Shown: positions 1 through 7,829 of the stretch, piece after piece
Numbering within the stretch: the first letter of the stretch is position 1
Layout: every line of letters begins with the position of its first letter
NCBI GenBank assembly: GCA_035295985.1
Contig: DATHBT010000318.1
Span: forward strand, 1-25,531
DNA length: 25,531 nt
Reading direction: 5' to 3'
Source: JAIVGV01 sp035295985
GTDB lineage: Bacteria > Acidobacteriota > Blastocatellia > Pyrinomonadales > Pyrinomonadaceae
Notes under the pieces: generated by a model
Told to the model about the DNA's origin: nothing
Database searches by the model: none
The model's input: the letters and a program-made list of their open reading frames with translations, nothing else
Translations under genes and position numbers: made by a program

Positions 1-437
1 GGGCGGGCGGCGTCGGAGTTGGCCTCGGCCGTCACGACGACGCCGTACTGCGCCAGCCCCGCCGGGTGACGGAAATCGAGCGCGCCACCCCCCCGCTCGT
101 TCCGCCGCAGCACGCCGAGACGGCGCACAGTCCCGCCCGTGGCCCAGACGACGTAGGCGCGCGCGTCCGGCGTGAGCGCGCCGGGGTGCGGGAGGTTTTC
201 GGCGACGAGCCGCGCGCGCACGCCGGCCCCGATCTCGACCCGCGCCGACGCACGCGGCGCGAACGAGCGCAGCACCACCACCTCGCCGCCCTGCACCCAG
301 CCCGTCCCCTCGACCGCCACGCAGACGAAACAGACGGCGAGTGCGAGGCAGATCGACACGGAGACGCGCACCAGCCTCGCGGCGGACGCGCGTGCGCCCG
401 CGTCGCGGACGCGCTGCGGACTTTGTGGGTGCGACAT
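1..437 (-). CDS. Exported hypothetical protein, N-terminal part (gene cut by window edge)
   Basis: The reverse strand is open without a stop from an ATG at 437 to the window edge (145 codons). The protein begins MSHPQSPQRVRDAG, then has a hydrophobic stretch of about 16 residues (roughly residues 28-43) that looks like a signal peptide or membrane anchor. After it comes a beta-rich segment containing AYVVWATGGTVRRLGVL and a later YGVVVTAEANSD. That pattern (xYVVWA...LG.L.....(F/Y)G..VTAE) resembles small exported proteins of Acidobacteria and, distantly, the extracytoplasmic part of RskA-like anti-sigma factors. This resemblance is from memory and is weak. The C-terminus is not visible, so no function is assigned. 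The short ORFs on both strands over this stretch are shadows in other frames. Confidence 0.6.
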   Translation of the reverse strand, partial: MSHPQSPQRVRDAGARASAARLVRVSVSICLALAVCFVCVAVEGTGWVQGGEVVVLRSFAPRASARVEIGAGVRARLVAENLPHPGALTPDARAYVVWATGGTVRRLGVLRRNERGGGALDFRHPAGLAQYGVVVTAEANSDAAR

Positions 438-512
438 GGGGGCTTGGAACCTGACCTATTCAGTTGTCGTGGCCGAGCGTGCGAGAGATTAGCACCAAAG
501 GCGAGCGTGGGA

Positions 513-719
513 AAGAGCGACGCGGGGACGCGGCGAAGGGAAGGCGAGATCGGAGAGAGGGAGACTGAGGAGAGAGATTGAAGAAAGCAGACGGGAGGCT
601 GAGGTGAGAGGTTAAAGAAAGAAGGTCGGAGAGTTGATCGAAGGAAGGCCGGGGGACTTGCTCGATTTACTTCACGTCCTCACGCCGCGTCGCCGCGTCT
701 CCCCGCCCCCGCGTCGCAG
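513..719. repeat. Intergenic spacer with GC-rich inverted octamer repeats
   Basis: The gap between the exported protein and the kinase gene holds no gene. At 513-540 the plus strand has GCGACGCG/GGGACGCG-type units. At 688-719 it has the inverse, roughly 8-bp steps such as CACGCCGC, GTCGCCGC and GTCTCCCC. The arms are imperfectly complementary. The arrangement resembles the 7-bp inverted arrays found further right in this window. Confidence 0.4.
559..624. repeat. Purine-rich 34-bp tandem duplication
   Basis: Two diverged copies of about 32 bp lie at 559-590 and 593-624. Both begin GGGAG(A/G)CTGAGG and end AAGAAAG(C/A)AG. They sit inside a strongly purine-rich stretch (about 500-650) with no convincing coding potential. 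Confidence 0.55.
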
Positions 720-721
720 CT

Positions 722-3694
722 TCAGTCCCCCGCCGCCTGCAACCGGGCGCGGGCCTGGACGGTGGGGACGGTGATGCGGAAGGTGGTGCCGCGGCCGGGC
801 GCGCTCTCGACCGCGATGTGGCCGGAGTGCTCCTGCACGATGCCGTAGGAGACGGCGAGGCCGAGGCCAGTCCCGCGCCCCACGCCCTTCGTGGTGAAGA
901 ACGGATCGTAGATGCGCGCGACGTTCTCGGGCGCGATGCCGATGCCGTCGTCGATGACGTAGATGGTCACGGCGTCCGACTCCTCGGCGCGCGTGCGGAG
1001 CGTGATGCGCCCCCCGTCGGGCAGCGCGTCGCGCGCGTTGAGCAGTAGGTTGGTGAAGACCTGCTGGAGCTTGCCGGCGTTGCCGTAGGCGCGCGGGAGT
1101 CCGGCGTCGAAGTCGCGCACGACTTCGATCTGCGCGTGGCGCATCTGCGGCTCCAGGAGTTGCAGCGTGTCTTCGAGGACGTGGTTCACGTCCACCCCGC
1201 CGAACTCGGTGACGCCGCCGACGCGCGAGAAGTTGAGCAGGTTGTTGACGATCCCCGTGGCGCGCTCGGTCTGCCGGTTGATCTTCTCCAACAGCTTGTG
1301 TTTGGGATCGTGCGTGGCGAACATCCCCAAAAGCATCTGCGTGTAGGAGGAGACGCCCGTGAGCGGCGTGTTGATCTCGTGCGCGACGCCCGCCGCCAGG
1401 AGGCCGATGGAGGAGAGCTTCTCGCGCTGCTGCAACTGCTCTTCGAGGCGCACGCGCGAGGTCACGTCTTCGAGCACGACGAGCGCGCCCGTCGCCTCGC
1501 CCGACTCGGCGCGGCGCAAGGGGGCGAGCGCGATGTTGAGGATGAGCGGTCTCCCGCTGCGCGTCCCCGTGTGGAGCTTGTAGATGCTGCGCTGCTCTTC
1601 GAGCCGCCAGCCCCGTTCGCCCAGAACCTGGCTGAGCGTTTCGGCGAAGTCTTCCGAGAACAGCTCTTCGACGTGGAGGCCGACGGCCTCCTCGCGACCG
1701 ACGCCGAGCACCTGTTCGAGCGACGAGTTGCAGCCCGTCACGCGCCCCTCGGCGTCAACCGCGAGCAGCCCCGTGTTGATCGACTCGACGATCGACTCGT
1801 TGAAGTCTTTGAGGGCTTCCAGTTCGGCGGCGCGCTCGCTCTGCTCCTGGTAGAGCAGGCTGTTTTCAATCGCGACGGCGACGTAGCCGGAGATGGTGCG
1901 GAGGATTTCGAGGTCTTCCGACGAAAGGAGCGCGCCCCCGGTCGAGCGGCCCAGGCCGATGACGGCGACCATCCGGCCGCGCACCACGCAGGGCACGTAG
2001 TAGTGGAGCGCGCGGCGGACGAAGCCGGAGGTTTCGGGCGCGAGGTCGATGTCGTCGGCGCGGACGATGCCCGTGGCGGCCGAGCGGGCGCGGATCATCT
2101 CGCGGAAGTCGGGCGGCACGATCACGTCGTTCGAGAGGCCCGAAGAGCGCGCCACGCGGTAGTCGCCCGTCGAGCGCGCGTCCTCGACGAAGATGGCGAC
2201 GCGCTCGACGCCGAGCACCTCGCGCAGGCGCGAGACCAGAGCGTCGAGCAGCGGCTCAAGCGCTGTCGCGGCCGAGAGAGTGCGGCCGAAGTCCAACAGG
2301 CCGCGGCGGAGGTCGTAGCTCTCGCCGTAGAAGATGCGGTCGATGCGCTCCTGGAGGAAGTTCTTGATCGGCGCGGCCATCATCACGATGACCGACATGG
2401 CGAGGACCGAGACCAGCACGCGCAGCGTGATCGCCTTGTCCGACCCACCCTCGCCGCCGAACGCGGCAACGCCCGCGACGTAAACCACCGTGCCAATCAT
2501 CAGCGCGATGAGCACCGTGGTGAGCGCGTACACGGCCGCACGGCGCACGACGATGTCCACGTCCATCAGCCGGTAGCGCACCACGGAGTTGCCGAACGTG
2601 AGCGGGATGAGGACGAGCGGGAGCACCGCGGCGTCAATCAGCCACCGCGCGCGCTGGGCGTCGGCCGCGCTCGCGGGCGTTGTCAGATCGCCGAAGAGGA
2701 AGCCGGCGGCGTAGAGCAGCGTGAAGGGGGTCACGGCGACGAGCGATCCCCAAACCACCCACTTCAACTGCTGGCGGACGACGGCCGTCCCCGTCCGCAG
2801 GAAGCGAACCAGGAGGACGAGCGCGCCCGCGAGGAGCGCGACGGAGAGGTGCGCCAACTCCGCCGTCCAGAGCGCGCGCACGAAGTCGTCCGAGAGGTTC
2901 GGCCTGAGCGTGGTCAGCCGCTCGATCTCGTTCGGGTAATAGACGAGCGCGCTCGCGAGGGTGAGCGCCGCGGCCGGCAGGTAGAGGAGCGCGGCGGGCC
3001 AGCGCCGCTCGGAGAGCTTGCGGCCGACGGGGTAGAGCGCGCAGAAGTGTAGGAAGACGGGCGCGAAGAGGACGTAGGCCGCGTCGTCGAGGAAGGCGAC
3101 CGACTGATCGAGGTCTTCGTAGAAGCCGACCGGCTTGTAGAAGTGGAAGACGAAGGCGGTCAGGCAGAGCGTGGCGAAGTGGAGCACGTAGGGCGCGCGC
3201 TCCCCCTGCTTGAAGAGGACGAAGAAGCCGACGAAGAGATAGACGACGCCGACGAGGTTGACGTAGTAGTCGCGCGTCGTGCGATTGGGGATCGGCCTGA
3301 GATCGTCGAGCACGATCTCGTAGGGCCGCCAGCCCTCGACGGGGTCGCGCCGCTCGATGAGGTAGGAGAGCCGCCCGCCCACCTCCTTTGCCTCTTCGAG
3401 GTAGATGGCGACCTCTGAGGAGTTGACCACCGGCTCGAAGTGGCGCTCGTCGAGGCTCGCGGCGACGAGCCGGTCTCCGACCTGGACGCCGAAGAGGCCG
3501 GGCAGGCCCGCGGCCGAGTTCGGATCGACCGAGGCGGCGATGATGCCGTCCCCGGTCTGCTTCCAGACGACGCCGTCCGTGACGGGCGGCTCGCGCGTGA
3601 GGCGCTGTTGGAAGTTGAGCGCGCCGGCCACGACGAGCAGGGCCGCCGCCATCAGCAGCACCCAAGCGCGCGTCGTTAGCAAGCTACCCTTCAC
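722..3694 (-). CDS. Membrane sensor histidine kinase (PDZ-7TM-GAF-PAS-HisKA-HATPase)
   Basis: This 990-residue protein starts at a GTG preceded by a TGAGGGG ribosome site. In order it has: a membrane helix (about 11-27); a PDZ-like periplasmic domain (about 35-115, with GLPGLFGVQVGDRL); a membrane block (about 145-440); a GAF domain (about 478-612, VERVAIFVED); a PAS domain (about 634-745, GLLAVDAEGRVTGCNSSLEQVLG); a HisKA domain with the phospho-accepting His772 in GVAHEINTP; and a HATPase_c domain with the N-box near Asn886, DDGIGIA near 915 and GRGTGLGLAVSYG near 939-951. It should autophosphorylate and pass phosphate to a response regulator. None is encoded in the window, so it looks orphan here. 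The C-terminal kinase core is of the NtrB/ZraS type. The ligand is unknown. The long antisense ORF over 1136-3052 is a shadow. Confidence 0.93.
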   Translation of the reverse strand: MKGSLLTTRAWVLLMAAALLVVAGALNFQQRLTREPPVTDGVVWKQTGDGIIAASVDPNSAAGLPGLFGVQVGDRLVAASLDERHFEPVVNSSEVAIYLEEAKEVGGRLSYLIERRDPVEGWRPYEIVLDDLRPIPNRTTRDYYVNLVGVVYLFVGFFVLFKQGERAPYVLHFATLCLTAFVFHFYKPVGFYEDLDQSVAFLDDAAYVLFAPVFLHFCALYPVGRKLSERRWPAALLYLPAAALTLASALVYYPNEIERLTTLRPNLSDDFVRALWTAELAHLSVALLAGALVLLVRFLRTGTAVVRQQLKWVVWGSLVAVTPFTLLYAAGFLFGDLTTPASAADAQRARWLIDAAVLPLVLIPLTFGNSVVRYRLMDVDIVVRRAAVYALTTVLIALMIGTVVYVAGVAAFGGEGGSDKAITLRVLVSVLAMSVIVMMAAPIKNFLQERIDRIFYGESYDLRRGLLDFGRTLSAATALEPLLDALVSRLREVLGVERVAIFVEDARSTGDYRVARSSGLSNDVIVPPDFREMIRARSAATGIVRADDIDLAPETSGFVRRALHYYVPCVVRGRMVAVIGLGRSTGGALLSSEDLEILRTISGYVAVAIENSLLYQEQSERAAELEALKDFNESIVESINTGLLAVDAEGRVTGCNSSLEQVLGVGREEAVGLHVEELFSEDFAETLSQVLGERGWRLEEQRSIYKLHTGTRSGRPLILNIALAPLRRAESGEATGALVVLEDVTSRVRLEEQLQQREKLSSIGLLAAGVAHEINTPLTGVSSYTQMLLGMFATHDPKHKLLEKINRQTERATGIVNNLLNFSRVGGVTEFGGVDVNHVLEDTLQLLEPQMRHAQIEVVRDFDAGLPRAYGNAGKLQQVFTNLLLNARDALPDGGRITLRTRAEESDAVTIYVIDDGIGIAPENVARIYDPFFTTKGVGRGTGLGLAVSYGIVQEHSGHIAVESAPGRGTTFRITVPTVQARARLQAAGD

Positions 3695-3972
3695 GGCCCC
3701 TCACAACCTCTCGAAAAACTCGGCCCCGCGGCCGGCTAAATCATTAGAAAAAGAGCAACTGACGTTCCACCCGCCCCGCCCTCGCCGCGCCGGCCAGCGT
3801 TCCGACACCCGCCCGCGCGCGCCGCGCGCCGAAACGCGCTTCGGACGCACGGCCCAGACAGTTCATCCCCAAGTCCCGCTCTGACAAAACCCGCGCCGGG
3901 CCTGAAAACTTCAATCCGAGTTTTCGTATTTCATCCGAGAATTCGGACGGATCGAAAGCCGTAAAGCGTAAA

Positions 3973-4034
3973 CCGTGACAGGTAACAGGTAAGAAACCTG
4001 GCTTCTCACCTGTCGCCTGTCACGGCTCACCTGG
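3973..4034. repeat. Inverted array of degenerate 7-bp repeats
   Basis: The left arm 3973-3992 (GTGACAG/GTAACAG steps) is complementary to the right arm 4006-4025 (TCACCTG/TCGCCTG/TCACGGC) at 18 of 20 positions. It fills the end of the 348-bp gap between the kinase start and the stop of the outer-membrane gene. The flanks GTAAACCGTGACA and TCACGGCTCTTA recur around the array at 9330-9403, so the two belong to one family. The rest of the gap (3695-3972) shows nothing recognisable beyond a presumed kinase promoter. Confidence 0.7.
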
Positions 4035-4042
4035 CACGGCTC

Positions 4043-5851
4043 TTAAAACCTGAGCGAGATGCCGCCGCGGACGGCGCGGCGGGTCGAGTTGAGAGTGGTC
4101 ACGGTCTCGCCGTCGTCCGCGATGGCCTGCGCGTCGAGGAGGTTACGCGCGTCGATGACGGCCTCGGCCGCGAAGGGCAGGCCGAAGGTCGGAAGCTCCT
4201 GCGTGACGAGGATGCTCAGGGACGGGTCGAAGACGGCGACGCGGCCGGCGAACGGGTCGATGGCGAAGACGGCGGCGCGCGGCGAGAAGCGCAGGACGGT
4301 GCGGACGCGCGTGCCCGTGTCGAAAGAGGAATCGACTTGGGCGGCGGCCGTCTGGAAGAAGCCGGAGCGGAAGACTTCGGCGGGGTTGCGCGAGAGCGCG
4401 CCGGCCGCTAGCTGCTGGCCGCGCCCGAAGGAGTAGCCGGCCGAGGTTTTAAGGCGGCTCCCCACGCGGCGCGTGTAAACGACGCGGAGGCCGCGCGCCG
4501 CGCCCCGCTGGTTAGCCAGTTCAAGTAGTCCCGCGCCGTTGTCGTTGTCGAAAACGTCGAGCGGGGCGCTAAGCAGCCCGACGCCGCGGCCGTCCACCGC
4601 GTCGAAGAAGGCCGACGCCTCGACCGAGCTTGAGTTGTCGAGCACGCGCTCGACGCCGAACTCCAAACGGTGGCTGCGCTCCAGCACCGCGCGGCCGTCA
4701 ACGTAGGCGACCGTCTGCTCGCCCGCGTCGCCGAAGATGACCGGGCCGCCCTCAAAGCCCACGGCCGATTGCTGCGAGCGCGAGGTCGCTGTAGAGGGCG
4801 CGTAGGCCGCGCGCAGGCGCGTGCGCGCGTCGGCGTCGAACTGGAAGCCGAGGCGCGGGCTGACGCTGCCCGTGCCGTCGCCGCCGAGCAGGCGCGAGTA
4901 GTCGAGGCCGAAGACCACGACGATGCCGTCGCGCACGATCCACTCGTCAACGGCGCGCACCGAGACCTGGTTGAGCCGGCGTCCCCGGAAGTCCGGGGCG
5001 CGCGACGAGACGGGCAGGGTCGCGCCGCCGACGGTCGCGCTCAGGCGGTGTCTGCCCGCGTGTGCGAAGCGCGCGGTCGTCTCGAGACGGCCGAGGCCGT
5101 TCGACGCGAGCTGGCCGGCGAAGATCAGGTTGAGACGGTCGCCCGCGGGCGCGGAAACGGCGAAGTTCGTGCCGGCGTATGCGGGCGAGCGCGGGTCGGC
5201 CGAGAAGGCCGTGTAGGTTTCGAGGAAGCCGTGTGTAAGCGACTGCCGCCCGCGCGAGAAGACCTGAACATGCTCGACCTGCTCGCCCGGATCGACGGCG
5301 GCCGACTCGGTCGCCTGCGCTTCATCGCCCCGGGTCTCGCCCGTCTCTTCGCCTTCGAGTTCGGCCGTCTCTACCGTCTCGATGGTCGTGCCGTCCATCT
5401 GGAAGACGGAGCGGCGGGACTGCGCCGAGCGCAGGCGCCACTTCGGATCGTTGCGGTCGGTGCGCCGCTCCGGCGCTGTGCGGCCCTGCCCGACGGGTTC
5501 GAGGTTGAAGCGGTAACTGATCTCGTCGGAAGGGTTGACCTGGACGGAGTTGAAGCTGACGCTGTTGAAGCCCTGGGCGAGCGCGGTCAGCAGGTACTTG
5601 CCGGGCAGCACGCGGGCCGTGAACGTGCCGTCCTTCGCGGTGCTCGTCTGCTTGACGACGTGGCCCGCGCCCTCCTTGGCGAATTGGATGATCGCGCCCG
5701 CGAGCGGCTGCCCTTTGTTGTCGCGCACGAGGCCCGTCACTGTGCCGAGGCGGCTCCGGCCCGCCGCGCGAGCCTCCGGCACGCCGGCCTGTGCGCACAC
5801 CAGTGCCGCAGCCAGCATCGCCAGACTCACACGCCAGAAACTTTTCCTCAT
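4043..5851 (-). CDS. Outer-membrane beta-barrel protein with carboxypeptidase-regulatory domain (TonB-receptor-like)
   Basis: I place the start at the ATG at 5851 (602 residues). There MRKSFWRVSLAMLAAALVCAQAG forms a classical signal peptide (cleavage near ARA-AG, residue 29), and GGGAGGT lies 7 bases upstream. The open frame extends 90 codons further upstream, but that part is not protein-like. Residues about 36-112 form a carboxypeptidase-regulatory (CarboxypepD_reg) beta-sandwich (GTVTGLVRDNKGQPLAGAII ... LPGKYLLTALAQGF). A charged linker follows. The remainder is rich in alternating hydrophobic/aromatic strands and ends in GGISLRF, the terminal Phe typical of outer-membrane barrels. No clear TonB box or complete plug domain is visible, so it may be a barrel/scaffold rather than a functional TonB-dependent transporter. 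Substrate is unknown. Confidence 0.8.
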   Translation of the reverse strand: MRKSFWRVSLAMLAAALVCAQAGVPEARAAGRSRLGTVTGLVRDNKGQPLAGAIIQFAKEGAGHVVKQTSTAKDGTFTARVLPGKYLLTALAQGFNSVSFNSVQVNPSDEISYRFNLEPVGQGRTAPERRTDRNDPKWRLRSAQSRRSVFQMDGTTIETVETAELEGEETGETRGDEAQATESAAVDPGEQVEHVQVFSRGRQSLTHGFLETYTAFSADPRSPAYAGTNFAVSAPAGDRLNLIFAGQLASNGLGRLETTARFAHAGRHRLSATVGGATLPVSSRAPDFRGRRLNQVSVRAVDEWIVRDGIVVVFGLDYSRLLGGDGTGSVSPRLGFQFDADARTRLRAAYAPSTATSRSQQSAVGFEGGPVIFGDAGEQTVAYVDGRAVLERSHRLEFGVERVLDNSSSVEASAFFDAVDGRGVGLLSAPLDVFDNDNGAGLLELANQRGAARGLRVVYTRRVGSRLKTSAGYSFGRGQQLAAGALSRNPAEVFRSGFFQTAAAQVDSSFDTGTRVRTVLRFSPRAAVFAIDPFAGRVAVFDPSLSILVTQELPTFGLPFAAEAVIDARNLLDAQAIADDGETVTTLNSTRRAVRGGISLRF

Positions 5852-6369
5852 CGCACCAACCTCCCGGCGCGCCGCGCGCGAGTGTGAGTTGCGCGCACGC
5901 CCGAAAAGCGTTCCCTCCTGTTGTCTCTCGGACGGGCGGACGCGGGAAACTTCCGCCGGCGGACGACAGCCACAACTCCGTGCCTGCGGCACGGACTTCC
6001 ACGAGGTTCGTTCCCGACCCAGGCTCGCGGGCGAAGGTGTCATTTTCCGCCACGCCGCGAGGGCTGTCAAGCCGGCCTTTTGCGCCCAAGCGGCCCAAGT
6101 AACCTGCCTAGCGCCCATCAATTCGACGGGCGCGCGGATCGTCAGATGAAGCTACGCGGCTTCCGCACCTGACTCGGCGAGATCGGAGGAGTGCTGCGGG
6201 ATCGACGCGGCGTTCCCGCGGCCTGTCCGATTTTTGGACGGCGCGGCGTGCCCGAACCTGTTCCGTCCTCCGCTTTTGCCCGGCCTTCCGTCTGCGTGCT
6301 ACGATGCCGCTTGCCGCAAGAATGGATTACCGGCCCGGCAAAATTCCCGCGTCACAGTTTTCCGAAAGA
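5852..6369. other. Divergent intergenic region
   Basis: About 500 bp separates the divergently read outer-membrane gene and the M16 peptidase. It must contain both promoters. I see no strong consensus -35/-10 pair, no RNA gene and no repeat. The small ORFs here have no ribosome sites and look accidental. Confidence 0.5.
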
Positions 6370-7671
6370 ATGATCGACGAGGTACGAATCACCAGGCTCC
6401 CGAACGGCGCGGCCGTCCTCACGGAGCACATGCCGAACCTGCGCTCCTGCACGGTCGGCGTCTGGATCAGGCGCGGCTCGCGCCACGAGCGCCCGGAAGC
6501 GAACGGCATCTGCCACTTCATCGAGCACGCCGTCTTCAAGGGCACGCGCCGCCGCACCGCGCTCGACATCGCGGTTGAGAGCGACCGCTTCGGCGGCAAC
6601 TTCGACGCCTACACGACGCACGAGCTGACCGGCTTCTCGCTCAAAGTCGTGGACACCGCGCTCCCGCAGGCCTTCGATCTCCTCGCCGACATGCTGCTCT
6701 CGCCCCGCTTCGACGCCGACGATCTCGAACGCGAGCAGCGCGTCATCATCGAAGAGATGAAGATGGTCGAGGACACGCCCGAAGAGTTTCTGACCGAACT
6801 CTTCAGCGCGGCCTTCTACCCCGGCCACCCGCTGGGCCGCCCCATCGAGGGCACGGCCGACACCGTCCTGACCTTCGACCGCGCGCGCACCGCGCGCCAC
6901 CACGCGGCGGCCTACGCGCCGCGGAACCTCGTCATCGCGGCGGCCGGCAACGTCAACCACGACGAGCTAGTCGAAATGGCCGAGCGCGCCTTCGCCGCTG
7001 CCGGCTCTCCGGCTGAGGCAACAGCAGACTCGCAGACAACTGCGGACGACCCCGAGGGCGGCGGGCAGCCGCGCCCGGCCGCGCCGATCCTGCTCGAACG
7101 CAAGAAGGAGTTGGAGCAGGCGCACCTGCTCATCGCCGCGCCGTGGCCTTCGGCGCGCCACGAGGATCGTTACGCCGCCTCTCTGCTCGCCTCCGTCATC
7201 GGCGGCGGAACCTCCAGCCGCCTCTGGCAGTCCGTTCGCGAGGAGCGTGGCCTCGCCTACTCGGTCGGCGCGGCCGGCAGCGGCTTCACCGACACGGGCA
7301 TCCTGCACCTCTACGCCGGCACCTCGCCCGAACAACTCGACGAGGTGCTCGATCTCTCGCTCGCCGAGCTGCGCCGCGCCGCGCGCGAACCCGTCTCGGA
7401 CGACGAGTTGCGGTTAGCCAAGGATCAGTCGATCTCGTCGATCCTGCTCGGCCTCGAATCGACGAGTGCGCGCGCCGGCACCCTCGCCCGCCAGGAGATC
7501 GTCCACGGCCGCCGCACCGCGCCCGAAGAGATCATCCGACGGATCGAGTCGGTCACGCCCGACGACCTGCTGCGCGTCGCCCGCGAGCACCTGACGACCG
7601 AGCGGATCGCCGTCGGCGCGCTCGGCGATCTAAACGGCTTCAAGGTTGATCGCTCCCGATTAGAGATCTGA
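6370..7671 (+). CDS. M16 family zinc peptidase (processing-peptidase-like)
   Basis: The 433-residue product from ATG 6370 begins MIDEVRITRLPNGAAVLTEHMP, the normal N-terminus of the insulinase/mitochondrial processing peptidase family. In-frame ATGs at 6304 and 6322 would add up to 22 residues without a better ribosome site. The inverted zinc motif HFIEH is at residues 49-53, with the third ligand Glu129 in IIEEMKMVEDTP at the expected spacing. An R/Y-type second half (GGGTSSRLWQSVREERGLAYSVGA) follows, giving the two M16 domains in one chain. It probably degrades or processes peptides. Acidobacterial homologues are single-chain like this. It opens the plus-strand run that ends with purQ. Confidence 0.9.
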   Translation: MIDEVRITRLPNGAAVLTEHMPNLRSCTVGVWIRRGSRHERPEANGICHFIEHAVFKGTRRRTALDIAVESDRFGGNFDAYTTHELTGFSLKVVDTALPQAFDLLADMLLSPRFDADDLEREQRVIIEEMKMVEDTPEEFLTELFSAAFYPGHPLGRPIEGTADTVLTFDRARTARHHAAAYAPRNLVIAAAGNVNHDELVEMAERAFAAAGSPAEATADSQTTADDPEGGGQPRPAAPILLERKKELEQAHLLIAAPWPSARHEDRYAASLLASVIGGGTSSRLWQSVREERGLAYSVGAAGSGFTDTGILHLYAGTSPEQLDEVLDLSLAELRRAAREPVSDDELRLAKDQSISSILLGLESTSARAGTLARQEIVHGRRTAPEEIIRRIESVTPDDLLRVAREHLTTERIAVGALGDLNGFKVDRSRLEI

Positions 7672-7688
7672 GTTGCGCGAGCACTGTG

Positions 7689-7818
7689 GGGGCAGGGCTT
7701 GCCCCTGCCCGTAGCGTGCGCGAGCACGCTCATCAACGCGGGTGTGCTTTCAAGGTTAACTGAGCCTGCAAGGGTGTTCGCGCATTCGCGCTCGACGGGC
7801 AGGGACAAGCCCTGCCCC
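7689..7818. repeat. REPIN-like pair of inverted GGGGCAGGG palindromes
   Basis: A 23-nt palindromic element at 7689-7711 (GGGGCAGGGCTTGCCCCTGC...) reappears inverted at 7796-7818 with one mismatch. Each copy can fold on itself (GGGCAGGG/CCCTGCCC) and the two can pair with each other across an 84-bp spacer. The right copy ends 11 bp before the next start codon. This is the layout of REP doublets (REPINs), usually mobilised in trans by a TnpA-REP transposase. Confidence 0.75.
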
Positions 7819-7829
7819 TACAAATTTTT

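Noticed and set aside
1136..3052. 638-codon plus-strand open frame opposite the histidine kinase
   Set aside because: It is antisense to a clearly conserved kinase; the translation is rich in R, E, A, H and V with no domain signature, which is usual for high-GC shadow frames.
4670..5887. 405-codon plus-strand frame opposite the outer-membrane protein gene
   Set aside because: Shadow of a real gene with signal peptide and barrel features; no motif or ribosome site of its own.
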